Shown piece after piece: positions 1 through 8,561 of a stretch of DNA of 39,664 bases. A model generated the notes under the pieces. It worked only from the letters and a program-made list of their open reading frames with translations, was not told the DNA's origin and did not search any database. The stretch comes from a bacterium (lineage in GTDB: Bacteria; Bacillota; Clostridia; Oscillospirales; Acutalibacteraceae). How positions within the stretch are numbered: the stretch's first letter is position 1; every line of letters starts with the position of its first letter. The position numbers and the translations under genes were made by a program. The stretch covers positions 1 through 39,664 of the forward strand of contig JAHKVW010000041.1 in assembly GCA_020624805.1 (NCBI GenBank). Direction: 5' to 3'.

Positions 1-1
1 C

Positions 2-328
2 AAGCTCGTGTCCGGCGGCACCGACAACCATGTCATGCTGATTGATCTGCGTGAGGACGGCGTGACCGGCAAGGAGCTGGAGCACAACCTCGACGAGGTA
101 CACATCACCGTCAACAAGAACACCATCCCCGGCGAGCCGCTCTCTCCGTTCGTCACCTCCGGTATCCGTATCGGTACCGCTGCCGTGACCACCCGCGGTC
201 TCAAGGAAGAGGATATGGATGCGATTGCCGAGTGCATCTCTCTCGTTATCAAGGACTTTGAAGGCAATAAGGCTAAGGTCGACGAGATGGTAGCGGCTCT
301 GTGCGAGAAGTATCCGCTGTACGAATAA
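2..328 (+). CDS. glyA: Serine hydroxymethyltransferase, C-terminal part
   Basis: This is the 3' end of a gene that begins before the window; the frame is open from base 2. The visible 108 or so residues begin [10 protein letters not shown] and contain NITVNKN-like (HITVNKN) and [16 protein letters not shown] segments, which are characteristic of the C-terminal domain of bacterial GlyA. The enzyme is a cytosolic PLP protein that interconverts serine and glycine while loading one-carbon units on tetrahydrofolate. The PLP lysine and active-site N-terminal domain lie outside the window. The gene ends at TAA and is followed by a palindromic AT-rich repeat instead of a clear T-tract terminator. Identity is strong from motif recognition; the internal GTG at position 8 is not a real start. 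Confidence 0.93.
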   Translation, partial: KLVSGGTDNHVMLIDLREDGVTGKELEHNLDEVHITVNKNTIPGEPLSPFVTSGIRIGTAAVTTRGLKEEDMDAIAECISLVIKDFEGNKAKVDEMVAALCEKYPLYE

Positions 329-339
329 TATTTCGAGAA

Positions 340-482
340 ATATTTACTGAAAACTGAAAACTTAACACTGAAAAATGAATAATATATGGCGGGACACCCG
401 CGCCTGAATAGTATTGTTCGAGCGCAGCGAGTGACCGCCATTATTCATTATTCAATTTTCAGTTTTCAATATTCACTGTTTT
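340..482. repeat. Imperfect inverted repeat between glyA and rarA
   Basis: The left arm (about 344-390) reads ACTGAAAACTGAAAAC then TGAATAATATATGGCGG. The right arm (about 429-478) is its approximate reverse complement, with CCGCCATTATTCATTATT and TTTTCAGTTTTCAATATT. The interior holds small hairpins, e.g. GCGGGACACCCGC. Related ACTGAAAACTGAA / GAATGAATAAT stretches recur near 6308-6330 and 37302-37340, so this is a dispersed intergenic repeat family in this genome. No ORF is carried. Confidence 0.75.
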
Positions 483-498
483 TCCGGAGGAAAAAACC

Positions 499-1761
499 AT
501 GAACACGCCCCTTGCCGACAGACTGCGTCCCGAATCTCTCGATGATATCGTGGGACAAAAGGAGCTTTTGGCTCCCGGACGACCGCTGAGAAAGATCATC
601 GAAAGCGGCAACATCCCCAACTTAATATTCTACGGCCCGTCGGGCGTGGGCAAAACGACCCTCGCGTCCTATATCGCGCGGATCACCAATCGCAGCTTCA
701 AAAAGCTCAACGGCACTACGGCGTCCACCGCCGATATCAAGGAGATCGTGTCCTCGCTGAACCCCTTCGAGGGTATCAACGGCGTGCTGCTCTATCTCGA
801 CGAGATCCAGTATCTCAACAAAAAGCAGCAGCAGACCCTTCTCGAGTTCATCGAGAACGGCTCCATCACCCTGATCGCCTCCACGACAGAGAATCCTTAT
901 TTCTACATCTATAACGCGATCCTCTCTCGCTCGACGGTGTTCGAGTTCCGTCCCGTCGAGCCGGACGAGATCTTGAAGGCGATCAACAGAGCGATCCGCG
1001 TGCTGAGCGAGGAAAAGGGCAAGGAGATCGTCTTTTCCGACGAGGCAAAGGCGCATATCTGCTCCGCCTGCGGCGGCGACGTGAGAAAATCACTCAACGC
1101 CGTGGAGCTCTGCGTTCTGGCAGGGGATGAGGGAGAGGTCATCCGGGTCGATGAGGAGCTCGCGAAGTCGCTGACCCAGCGCTCCGGCGCTCGCTATGAC
1201 CGTGACGGCGACTCGCACTACGATGTGATCTCCGCCTATCAGAAGAGTATGCGCGGCTCGGACGTCGACGCGGCACTGTTCTATCTGGCGCGTCTGGTGG
1301 AGGCGGGCGATCTGATTTCCGCCTGCCGCAGACTGGTCGTGTGCGCGTGCGAGGACGTCGGACTGGCGTATCCGCAGATCATCCCGATCGTCAAATCCTG
1401 TGTGGATATCGCGATGCAGGTCGGCTTCCCCGAGGCGCGGATCCCGCTCGCCGACGCGGTGATCATGGTGTGTCTGGCGCCCAAGTCCAACTCCGGCGTG
1501 AACGCGATCTCAGCCGCGCAGGAGGATGTGCGAAAGGGTCTCGGTCAGGTCGTGCCGCGGCAGCTGCAGAACGTCCATGCCGACGGCGAGGAGCGGGATG
1601 TGAAGGGGCAGCATTATCTTTACCCTCACAGCTATCCCAACCACTGGATCGACCAGCAGTATCTGCCCGACGATGTGCGCGACCATTGCTATTACGAGTT
1701 CGGCGACAACAAAACCGAACAGGCGTATCAAGCGTACTGGGATAAAATCAAAAACAGCTGA
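499..1761 (+). CDS. rarA: RarA/MgsA family replication-associated AAA+ ATPase
   Basis: A 420-residue cytosolic AAA+ ATPase of the RarA (MgsA, WRNIP1-like) family, which acts at stalled replication forks. The N-terminus PLADRLRPESLDDIVGQ is the family hallmark. Walker A is GPSGVGKT near residues 49-56 and Walker B is LLYLDEIQYL near residue 97; TTENPYF is the typical sensor-1 region. The C-terminal half carries the tetramerisation and clamp-loader-like domain, including SAAQEDVRKG and a PHSYPNHWIDQQYLP segment seen in RarA proteins. Length is normal for the family. The start is set by a strong CCGGAGGAAAA site 7-8 bases before ATG. It ends before a terminator at 1830, so it is transcribed apart from the starch genes. 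Confidence 0.95.
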   Translation: MNTPLADRLRPESLDDIVGQKELLAPGRPLRKIIESGNIPNLIFYGPSGVGKTTLASYIARITNRSFKKLNGTTASTADIKEIVSSLNPFEGINGVLLYLDEIQYLNKKQQQTLLEFIENGSITLIASTTENPYFYIYNAILSRSTVFEFRPVEPDEILKAINRAIRVLSEEKGKEIVFSDEAKAHICSACGGDVRKSLNAVELCVLAGDEGEVIRVDEELAKSLTQRSGARYDRDGDSHYDVISAYQKSMRGSDVDAALFYLARLVEAGDLISACRRLVVCACEDVGLAYPQIIPIVKSCVDIAMQVGFPEARIPLADAVIMVCLAPKSNSGVNAISAAQEDVRKGLGQVVPRQLQNVHADGEERDVKGQHYLYPHSYPNHWIDQQYLPDDVRDHCYYEFGDNKTEQAYQAYWDKIKNS

Positions 1762-1829
1762 TTGGTGTAAATGCACAGTAACAGCTAAGAGATAATATTG
1801 TCAATTGTGCAAATAAAACAGAAAGCATT

Positions 1830-1866
1830 CCGCGACAGATCCGAGCATCTGTCGCGGTCTTTTATT
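1830..1866 (+). terminator. Intrinsic terminator after rarA
   Basis: A perfect 11-bp stem CCGCGACAGAT / ATCTGTCGCGG (1830-1840 and 1847-1857) with a six-base loop is followed by TCTTTTATT. It lies 70 bases after the rarA stop. Confidence 0.9.
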
Positions 1867-1947
1867 CCGGTGTTTTCTTTGTGCATTATGCCCAAAAAAA
1901 CCATGAAAAATTATACAAGCTAAATCAAAATATATTTCTAATTCAGA

Positions 1948-2011
1948 AAATTATATTAGACATTTTTATGTATAATAACAGAGGCCAGGATTAAGAACTG
2001 GTTAAATTAAC
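1948..2011 (+). promoter_or_regulatory. Probable promoter of the starch operon with a small palindrome
   Basis: A perfect TATAAT at 1971-1976 lies in a very AT-rich stretch; the -35 is poor (TTATAT at 1951 has a short spacer), which could mean an activator or an upstream AT element is needed. A palindrome GTTAAATTAAC sits at 2001-2011, between the likely transcription start and the ribosome site AAGGAGGG at 2017-2024, and could be an operator. No catabolite-responsive element was recognised here. Confidence 0.5.
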
Positions 2012-2031
2012 ATGAAAAGGAGGGAACTATC

Positions 2032-3819
2032 ATGGGAATGAAAGGTAAACGGACAAAGCGCGTTATATCCCTTTTGCTATGTCTGACATTGCTTGTATCC
2101 ATGTTGGCGCTGGCTGTTTCCGTATCGGCGGCAGAAACCAGAAACATTGTGGCTACAGGCGCTGAAACCTATTATCTGTGGGGTGAGAACAGCAATTCTC
2201 CGAATTTCAGCGGCACCACTCCGACAGGTACATTTACTTATGATAGCTCGAAAGGCTACTACTACTATGACCTTAGCGGGTCAAGCGGCGACTACTGCTT
2301 TGTTGTTTCGAAGATCTCGGATTCCGCAAACTCGGCAGTCAAGACGCCCGCAGTGCAAACGATCGCCAACGCAGGTTCTTACTACCTGTCCTCGGGCAAC
2401 TACCACGGCTTCAACTGTATCCATCTGTGGAACCCGAGCGGCGATACCATCCGCATCAGCTTCACTTCCGAAACAGCGGGTCTCACCGCGGTAAAAGCGG
2501 GCAGTGATAATCCCACTCAGGTGCCCACTACGGCTCCCAAACCCACCACACCCTCGCCCACTCAGGGCGGCGGTACCAATCCGACCACCGCTCCTCAGCC
2601 GACACAGTCGGGCGGCAGTGACGGAAAGACCTATGTCTACTGTGAAAATGAAGCGGGCTGGTCATCGGTTACCGCTTATCTGTGGAACAGCACGAGCGAC
2701 AACAACAAGGCTTGGCCGGGCGCCGCAATGACTAACATCGGCGGCAACATCTGGCGCTATGAGCTGCAAAAGAGCTACAAGAACATCATCTTCAGCAACA
2801 ACGGCGCTTCCCAGACATCCGATCTCGCCTACCCCGGCGACGGCTACATCTGGAACAATAAGACCAACGAGTGGAGCATCTATGACACCTCGCCGTTGCA
2901 GATATCGTCCTTTGCGACCGATCTTGCGGCTCCCCAGTACGACGGTACGGGCATCACCCTTTCGGCGGAAGCGGAAGGCGAGGGAACGGTCTACTACAAG
3001 TTCTCTGTCACCAAGGACGGCAGCACGACTGTCCTGTCCGATTTCAGCACCGCTAATAAGGTGCTCTGGACGCCGCAGAATGCGGGTACCTATACCCTGA
3101 CCTATGACTTTAAGGACGCGAAGGGCAACCTCAATCAGCGTACCAAGAACTATGTCATCGAGGACGGCAGCTCTGTTGTTGCTCCCTACATCAAGACCGT
3201 TACCCCGAACGGCGGTGACATCCAGAACAATTCGAATGTTCAGATCAATGTAGCGGCAGGCGGCGGTAAAACCGGCACCAACCTGCTTTTCTATAAGTAC
3301 ACCATCAAGAATCCGTCCGGCGATATCGCGAATGTTCCGTATTACACACGCAACACGAGCTACGCCTTCACGCCGACGGCTCTCGGACTGCACACCCTGA
3401 CGCTCAACGTACAGGGCTCCGATAACAAGACCATCGAGCGCTCGTATCTCTTCAACAGCGTAGGCTCTGTTACACCGACAACACCGCCCGAGACACAGCC
3501 TCCGGTCCAGCCCACGCAGGCATCTCCGGATCCGACCGAAGCGCCTCCCGCTCCGACGCAGGCGCCTCCTGCTCCGACTCAGCCTTCCACAGATGCTCCC
3601 GCACCTGTTGCCGTGTATGGTGATGCTGACGGCGACGGAGATGTCACCATTCTCGACGCTACCTTCATCCAGCGCTATGCGGCGGGTATTAGTCTGCCGA
3701 CACCGCTCAACGAGCTGAACGCGGACGTCGACGGCGATGGCAGCGTTACGATCATCGACGCGACTCTGATCCAGCGTTTCAAAGCGGGAATCATCAAAAA
3801 ATTCCCCGTACAATCTTAA
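2032..3819 (+). CDS. Secreted dockerin protein with starch-binding modules
   Basis: A 595-residue exported protein without a recognisable catalytic domain. Residues 1-33 form a signal peptide (KRTKR, hydrophobic core, VSA-A cut). Residues 36-165 are an aromatic-rich module; after a Thr/Pro linker, residues 199-285 resemble a CBM26-type starch-binding module (VYCENEAGW, AYLWN, AWPGAAM, WRYEL). Two Ig-like beta domains follow (about 289-380 and 385-478), then a long Pro/Thr linker and a C-terminal type I dockerin (529-595) with two calcium loops, DADGDGDVT and DVDGDGSVT, each followed by an ATxIQR helix. Dockerins bind cohesins on scaffoldins, so the protein probably anchors starch to an amylosome-like complex. 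It sits 16 bases before the amylase gene in one operon. The general layout recalls the starch adherence proteins of Ruminococcus bromii, but I cannot assign a specific one. Confidence 0.88.
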   Translation: MGMKGKRTKRVISLLLCLTLLVSMLALAVSVSAAETRNIVATGAETYYLWGENSNSPNFSGTTPTGTFTYDSSKGYYYYDLSGSSGDYCFVVSKISDSANSAVKTPAVQTIANAGSYYLSSGNYHGFNCIHLWNPSGDTIRISFTSETAGLTAVKAGSDNPTQVPTTAPKPTTPSPTQGGGTNPTTAPQPTQSGGSDGKTYVYCENEAGWSSVTAYLWNSTSDNNKAWPGAAMTNIGGNIWRYELQKSYKNIIFSNNGASQTSDLAYPGDGYIWNNKTNEWSIYDTSPLQISSFATDLAAPQYDGTGITLSAEAEGEGTVYYKFSVTKDGSTTVLSDFSTANKVLWTPQNAGTYTLTYDFKDAKGNLNQRTKNYVIEDGSSVVAPYIKTVTPNGGDIQNNSNVQINVAAGGGKTGTNLLFYKYTIKNPSGDIANVPYYTRNTSYAFTPTALGLHTLTLNVQGSDNKTIERSYLFNSVGSVTPTTPPETQPPVQPTQASPDPTEAPPAPTQAPPAPTQPSTDAPAPVAVYGDADGDGDVTILDATFIQRYAAGISLPTPLNELNADVDGDGSVTIIDATLIQRFKAGIIKKFPVQS

Positions 3820-3835
3820 AAGGAGGTAACAGATT

Positions 3836-6214
3836 ATGAAGATATTTTCACGTGTTCTGGCACTGCTGATGTGCCTTGCGCTGATCGTCTCCGCTGCTGT
3901 TATCTCTGCACAGGCGGCAGATGAGGAGATCGCCGATGTTGCGGCGGATACCGATATCGCGGATACCGGCGCCGACAGCATCATTATCCATGTGGACAGC
4001 TCCGACAAGGTTCCCTACATCTACTACTGGAACGCACTCCCGACCAACAAGGAATGCGCTTATCCGGGCGTTAAGATGTCCAGAGATACGATGCCGGTCG
4101 GCGGCACATGGTACACCTACACTTTCGCAAACACATCTAAAATCAATTTCCTGCTGACCGACGGCACATCCGACCTGTCCGGACAGCTCTCCAAGGAGCT
4201 CACCCGTACGACCGGCGAGTGGTGGTACAGAAACGGACGTTTCAGCAAGAAGAATCCGTATGAGGCGGATGATTACACTGCTGTCGATATGCGTCAGGAT
4301 ACCATCTACTTCGTCATTACCACCCGCTTCTATGACGGCGATACCGGCAACAACGTTCACTGCTGGGATGACAAACAGGCGAACAACCCCGATTCAGACC
4401 CCGCATGGCGCGGCGACTTCAAAGGTCTTGCCGACAAGCTCGACTATATCAAGGCGTTGGGATTCTCCGCAGTTTGGATCACCCCTGTTGTCGAGAACGC
4501 GTCCGGCTATGACTATCACGGCTATCATGCACTCGATTTCTCTAAGGTAGACCCGCGTTATGAGAGCGACGACTTTACCTATGAGGATCTGATTGCCGCC
4601 GCCCATGAAAAGGGTATGAAGATCGTACAGGACGTTGTATGGAACCACACCTCTAACTTCGGTGAGGCTCACCTCGCTCCTCTCTTCACCAAGAACTATG
4701 ACGCTGATCTTTCCGATATCGAAGCTTGTATGGTTCCGTCCAAGGAACTGCTCGATTACTGCAATGTCAGCACTCCCGAGGAGTATTACAACCTCAAGCC
4801 CCAGCAGCAGTATGACTCCCGTTTGCAGCTGATGAAGCAGACCCAGGGCTTTACCGATATGGTATCGTACGATAAGGTAGCTAACCCCAATAACTACTAC
4901 CACAACGGTTATTTCGCCAGCCTGAACTGGGATGACTGGACCTGTAAGTTCTGTCAGATCGCGGGCGACTGCGTTGACCTGAACACCGAGAACAAGGCGG
5001 TCGCGGACTACACCGTAGACGCGTACGCGAACTACATCGATATGGGCGTTGACGCTTTCCGTGTCGATACCGTCCGCCACATCCCCAGACTCTCTCTGAA
5101 CAAGTGGTATAACGATCAGATCAACGCTGCGGCTAAGGCTTCCGGCAACAATAACTTCTATATGTTCGGTGAGGTATGCTGCCGCTACAGCCAGACATGG
5201 TATCGTGGCAACGCCGCTGAATCCGTCCAGTTCTATACTTGGGACGATAATGCGACCGATCTCGCGAAGCTTTCCGACAACACTGACGCTGCTACTATCA
5301 AGAACAATATCCAGAACGCCATCACCTACAGTGAGAACCACGTCAGCACCACCGGTCAGCCGACATCTCAGAACGCGTTCCTCAACGGCATCAGCTACCG
5401 TACTCCCGACTATTCCCAGAGCTCCGGCATGGGCGTTATCGACTTTACCATGCACTGGCAGTTCGATTCCGCTTCCGGCGCGTTTGGCGCGGCACTCGAT
5501 CAGGATCAGTACAACAACGACGCTACATGGAATGTCACCTATGTTGAATCTCACGACTATTCTCCCGACCAGAACCAGTTGCATCGCTTTACCGGCGGTA
5601 CCCAGACATGGGCTGAGAACCTCGACCTGATGTTCACCTTCCGCGGTATTCCGTGTCTGTATTACGGCGGTGAGGTAGAGTTCCAGAAGGGTTGCCGTAT
5701 CGACGAAGGTCCCAACATCGCTCTGGCAAACTCCGGCCGTGCGTACTTCGGTGATTATCTCGAAGGCTCTGTCAACACCACCGACTTCTCGCAGTACAGC
5801 AACGCGACCGGTACGATGGCAACGACCATGAACAGCACGCTGTGTAAGCATCTGCAGAAGCTCAACGCGATCCGTCGTGCTGTACCCGCTCTGCAGATGG
5901 GTCAGTACACCACTAACAGCAACTATGTCAGCGGCGGCGGTATGTCTTATATCAGACGCTACACCGGCGACTACAACGGCAAGAACGTTGACTCTCTCGC
6001 CTGTGTATCCGTCACCGACGGCGCTACCTTCAATAACATCCCCAACGGCACTTATGTAGACGCTGTTACCGGCGCTAAGAAGACCGTTAGCAACGGCACG
6101 CTGAGCGTAGAATCCACCGGTAAGGGTAACATGCGCGTATATGTTCTGGAGAACAGCAGTTCTACCGTTCACGGCGCGATCGGCCCCTCCGACGGTCAGA
6201 CTTACCTCAAGTAA
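3836..6214 (+). CDS. Secreted GH13 alpha-amylase with N-terminal starch-binding module
   Basis: A 792-residue secreted glycoside hydrolase that should cut alpha-1,4 bonds in starch. Residues 1-28 are a signal peptide ending AQA. Residues about 40-140 form a small beta module (IIHVDSSDKVPYIYYWN, YPGVKM) resembling CBM25/26 starch-binding domains. The GH13 barrel follows with all conserved regions: DVVWNH (region I), DAFRVDTVRH (region II, nucleophile Asp411), MFGEV (region III, acid Glu446) and YVESHD (region IV, Asp574). A C-terminal beta domain closes the protein. No dockerin is present, unlike the gene before it, so the enzyme is either free or held non-covalently. The start follows AAGGAGGT at ideal spacing. 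It is probably co-transcribed with the dockerin gene and ends at a clear terminator. The exact product pattern (amylase, neopullulanase, maltogenic) cannot be told from sequence alone. Confidence 0.92.
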   Translation: MKIFSRVLALLMCLALIVSAAVISAQAADEEIADVAADTDIADTGADSIIIHVDSSDKVPYIYYWNALPTNKECAYPGVKMSRDTMPVGGTWYTYTFANTSKINFLLTDGTSDLSGQLSKELTRTTGEWWYRNGRFSKKNPYEADDYTAVDMRQDTIYFVITTRFYDGDTGNNVHCWDDKQANNPDSDPAWRGDFKGLADKLDYIKALGFSAVWITPVVENASGYDYHGYHALDFSKVDPRYESDDFTYEDLIAAAHEKGMKIVQDVVWNHTSNFGEAHLAPLFTKNYDADLSDIEACMVPSKELLDYCNVSTPEEYYNLKPQQQYDSRLQLMKQTQGFTDMVSYDKVANPNNYYHNGYFASLNWDDWTCKFCQIAGDCVDLNTENKAVADYTVDAYANYIDMGVDAFRVDTVRHIPRLSLNKWYNDQINAAAKASGNNNFYMFGEVCCRYSQTWYRGNAAESVQFYTWDDNATDLAKLSDNTDAATIKNNIQNAITYSENHVSTTGQPTSQNAFLNGISYRTPDYSQSSGMGVIDFTMHWQFDSASGAFGAALDQDQYNNDATWNVTYVESHDYSPDQNQLHRFTGGTQTWAENLDLMFTFRGIPCLYYGGEVEFQKGCRIDEGPNIALANSGRAYFGDYLEGSVNTTDFSQYSNATGTMATTMNSTLCKHLQKLNAIRRAVPALQMGQYTTNSNYVSGGGMSYIRRYTGDYNGKNVDSLACVSVTDGATFNNIPNGTYVDAVTGAKKTVSNGTLSVESTGKGNMRVYVLENSSSTVHGAIGPSDGQTYLK

Positions 6215-6276
6215 TACCTAATTGAGATATTGCGAGGCTGATAAAGCCTTGATGATCTCAATAAAACAAACTATCG

Positions 6277-6306
6277 GCTCCCCTTCTCGTAAGGGGAGCT
6301 TTTGTT
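6277..6306 (+). terminator. Intrinsic terminator after the amylase gene
   Basis: A perfect 9-bp stem GCTCCCCTT / AAGGGGAGC (6277-6285, 6291-6299) with loop CTCGT is followed by TTTTGTTATT. Confidence 0.9.
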
Positions 6307-6364
6307 ATTACTGAAAACCGAAGAATGAATCAATATGGATTCTTCTTGTGATTGATGATAAATA

Positions 6365-6564
6365 GCGGCGTGTGACTTGTCATAAAACCCCGTGTGCAAT
6401 TAATCAAAAATAAGACGCGCAACTTTTCATAACAATCCCATGTATAATAATTCAAAAAAAGCGGCGCGCAACTTGTCATATTAATCCCGTGTGTAATTAA
6501 TCAAAAATAAGACGCGTAACTTTTCATAACAATCCCATGTATAATAATTCAAAAAAAGCGGTGC
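6365..6564. repeat. Tandem repeats of about 47-50 bp upstream of aspS
   Basis: Four consecutive related units start at 6365, 6414, 6461 and 6511, with a truncated fifth at 6558. They alternate as A-B-A-B: A units begin GCGGCG and carry CTTGTCAT, B units begin GACGCG and carry CTTTTCATAACAATCCCATG; both end TAATWATTCAAAAAWAA. The two B units are almost identical (one change), giving a 97-bp higher-order period. There is no ORF and no spacer diversity, so it is not a CRISPR array. The rest of 6307-6364 holds only a partial copy of the ACTGAAAAC family. Confidence 0.9.
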
Positions 6565-6570
6565 GCCGCC

Positions 6571-6599
6571 TTTACTTTGGGGGGCGGTTGTGATATAAT
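6571..6599 (+). promoter_or_regulatory. Sigma-A promoter of aspS
   Basis: -35 TTTACT (6571-6576), 17-base spacer, -10 TATAAT (6594-6599) with an extended TGA just before the -10. It lies 104 bases before the aspS ATG. The leader between shows no T-box motif. Confidence 0.85.
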
Positions 6600-6702
6600 A
6601 CTACAGAATATGGAAAAATTGCCTTGTTATGCGGCGGAGATGACCGCGCGAACGGCGTTGAATGCTCCCCGTATTGACAATGATTGAAAGGAATATGAGA
6701 AG

Positions 6703-8448
6703 ATGCAAGCTAACATTTATCGCTCCGTGACCTGCGGAGATTTGAGAGAAGAGCATATCGGTCAGGAGGTACGTATTGCGGGCTGGGTCGAGAATATCCG
6801 CGACCACGGCGGCGTTATGTTCCTCGATATCCGTGACGAGTACGGTGTGACCCAGGTCGTTGTGCATGATGACAACATGCTCAAGGACGTCAATCGCGAG
6901 TGTACCGTGACCGTCTCCGGTAAGGTCGTCAAGCGTGACGAGGATACCATCAATAAGAAGATCGCGACCGGTATGGTCGAGGTCGTCGCCGAGACCCTCA
7001 CCGTTCTCGGCAAGTGCAAGAATAATCTGCCGTTCGAGGTCGTATCCTCGACCGCGACCAATGAGGATACCCGCCTGAGATACCGCTTCCTCGATCTGCG
7101 TAATCCCAAGGTGCATCACAACATTCTCCTGCGTTCTCAGGTGATCTCCTTCCTGCGCCGGAAGATGAGCGAGATGGGCTTTATGGAGATCGCGACCCCG
7201 ATCCTCGGCGTTTCTTCTCCCGAGGGCGCGCGTGACTATCTGATCCCCTCGCGTAAGCATAAGGGCAAGTTCTATGCTCTGCCGCAGGCACCGCAGATCT
7301 TCAAGCAGCTTTTGATGGTCTCGGGCTTTGACCGCTATTTCCAGATCGCGCCCTGCTTCCGTGACGAGGACGCGCGTGCCGATCGTTCTCCCGGTGAGTT
7401 CTATCAGCTCGACTTTGAGATGGCGTTCGCGACGCAGGAGGACGTCTTTGCGGTAGCGGAGGAAGTCCTCTATGAAACCTTCAAGAAATATTCTGATAAA
7501 GAAATAAGCAAGCCGCCTTTCCGCCGCATTTCGTTCGCGGAAAGTATGCTGAAATACGGTACCGACAAGCCCGATCTGCGCAACCCGCTCGAGATCGTCG
7601 AGATCTCCGATATGTTTGAGGAGACCGACTTCAAGCCGTTCCTCAAAAAGTGCGTCCGCTCCATCAACGTGCCCGGCGCGGCGTCCTGCTCCAAGAGCTG
7701 GTTCAAGAAGATGGAGGAGTTCGCGCTCTCCATCGGCATGAAGGGTCTGGGCTATGTCAAGGTGACCGAGGATATGAAATTCGACGGTCCGATCGACAAG
7801 TTCTTAAAGCCCGGTGACAGAGAAGAGCTGATCGAGCGCAACGGCTCCAAGGCGGGCGACGTGATCTACTTCATCGCCGATACCGCCGCCGAAGCGCCCA
7901 AGCTCGCGGGTCAGATCCGTACCGAGGTCGCGACCCGACTCGACCTGATCGACAAGAGCCGCTTTGACTTCTGCTTCATCGTCGATTTCCCGATGTTCGA
8001 GCAGGATGAGGAGAGCGGACAGATCATCTTTACCCACAACCCGTTCAGTATGCCGCAGGGCGGTATGCAGGCGCTTCTTGAAAAGGATCCCTGCGATATC
8101 CTTGCTTACCAGTACGATATCGTCTGCAACGGCGTGGAGCTTTCCTCCGGCGCGGTGCGTAACCATGATATCGAGATCATGAAGAAGGCGTTCTCCATCG
8201 CGGGCTACACCGAGGATGATCTCAAAGAGAAGTTCAAATCGCTGTATACCGCTTTCCAGTACGGCGCTCCGCCTCACGCGGGCATGGCGCCCGGCGTGGA
8301 TCGTATGCTGATGCTGCTGACCGAGGAAGAGAATATCCGCGAGGTCATCGCCTTCCCGATGAACTCTAACGCGCAGGACGTCCTGCTCGGCTCACCCGGC
8401 GAGGTCAGCGAGATGCAGCTCAGAGAAGTGCATATTAAGTTAAGATAA
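6703..8448 (+). CDS. aspS: Aspartyl-tRNA synthetase (bacterial type)
   Basis: A 581-residue class II synthetase that charges tRNA(Asp), and perhaps tRNA(Asn), with aspartate. Order: N-terminal OB-fold anticodon-binding domain (1-105), motif 2 FRDEDARADRSPGEF near residues 218-232, the GAD insertion domain typical of bacterial AspRS (about 280-420), and motif 3 GMAPGVDRMLML near residue 527. His35 in the segment NIRDHGG sits where non-discriminating bacterial AspRS enzymes carry His and discriminating ones carry Leu (recalled from work on Pseudomonas AspRS). With gatCAB directly downstream, this supports mischarging of tRNA(Asn) followed by transamidation. The start is supported by GAAAGGAA upstream. 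A repeat element separates it from gatC, and read-through is possible. Confidence 0.95.
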   Translation: MQANIYRSVTCGDLREEHIGQEVRIAGWVENIRDHGGVMFLDIRDEYGVTQVVVHDDNMLKDVNRECTVTVSGKVVKRDEDTINKKIATGMVEVVAETLTVLGKCKNNLPFEVVSSTATNEDTRLRYRFLDLRNPKVHHNILLRSQVISFLRRKMSEMGFMEIATPILGVSSPEGARDYLIPSRKHKGKFYALPQAPQIFKQLLMVSGFDRYFQIAPCFRDEDARADRSPGEFYQLDFEMAFATQEDVFAVAEEVLYETFKKYSDKEISKPPFRRISFAESMLKYGTDKPDLRNPLEIVEISDMFEETDFKPFLKKCVRSINVPGAASCSKSWFKKMEEFALSIGMKGLGYVKVTEDMKFDGPIDKFLKPGDREELIERNGSKAGDVIYFIADTAAEAPKLAGQIRTEVATRLDLIDKSRFDFCFIVDFPMFEQDEESGQIIFTHNPFSMPQGGMQALLEKDPCDILAYQYDIVCNGVELSSGAVRNHDIEIMKKAFSIAGYTEDDLKEKFKSLYTAFQYGAPPHAGMAPGVDRMLMLLTEEENIREVIAFPMNSNAQDVLLGSPGEVSEMQLREVHIKLR

Positions 8449-8454
8449 AACGCA

Positions 8455-8546
8455 AAGACCCCCTTTCCTAAGGGGGCTGTCGCGAAGCGACTGGGGGTTG
8501 CAACCCTCCGCCCTATCGGGCACCTCCCTTAGAAAAGGGAGGCTTA
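8455..8546. repeat. Head-to-head pair of palindromic repeats between aspS and gatC
   Basis: The right half starts CAACCCTCCG, has a hairpin CCC-TAT-CGGG, and ends CACCTCCCTTAGAAAAGGGA GG as a stem. The left half is an inverted copy of the same layout with CCCCCTTTCCTAAGGGGG and GTCGCGAAGCGAC; the two meet at GGGTTGCAACCC (8496-8505). Members of the same family lie at 13955-14188, inside ksgA at 23811-23900, and at 37371-37484. It may also slow or terminate transcription, as there are stable stems. Confidence 0.85.
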
Positions 8547-8561
8547 CGAAAGGATGAGAAC

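Noticed and set aside
2662..4008. 448-codon minus-strand frame across the dockerin gene end and amylase start
   Set aside because: Arg/Ile-rich text without motifs, opposite to two clear secreted-protein genes.
4394..6172. 592-codon open frame on the minus strand, antisense to the amylase gene
   Set aside because: It is the mirror of a high-GC coding sequence, shows no protein-family features and lacks a ribosome site; the plus-strand GH13 motifs are complete.
6365..6564. CRISPR array
   Set aside because: The repeat units are contiguous with no unique spacers and no cas genes are present.
6600..6702. T-box leader for aspS
   Set aside because: The leader is about 100 bases and has neither the AGGGTGGNACCGCG box nor a terminator/antiterminator pair.
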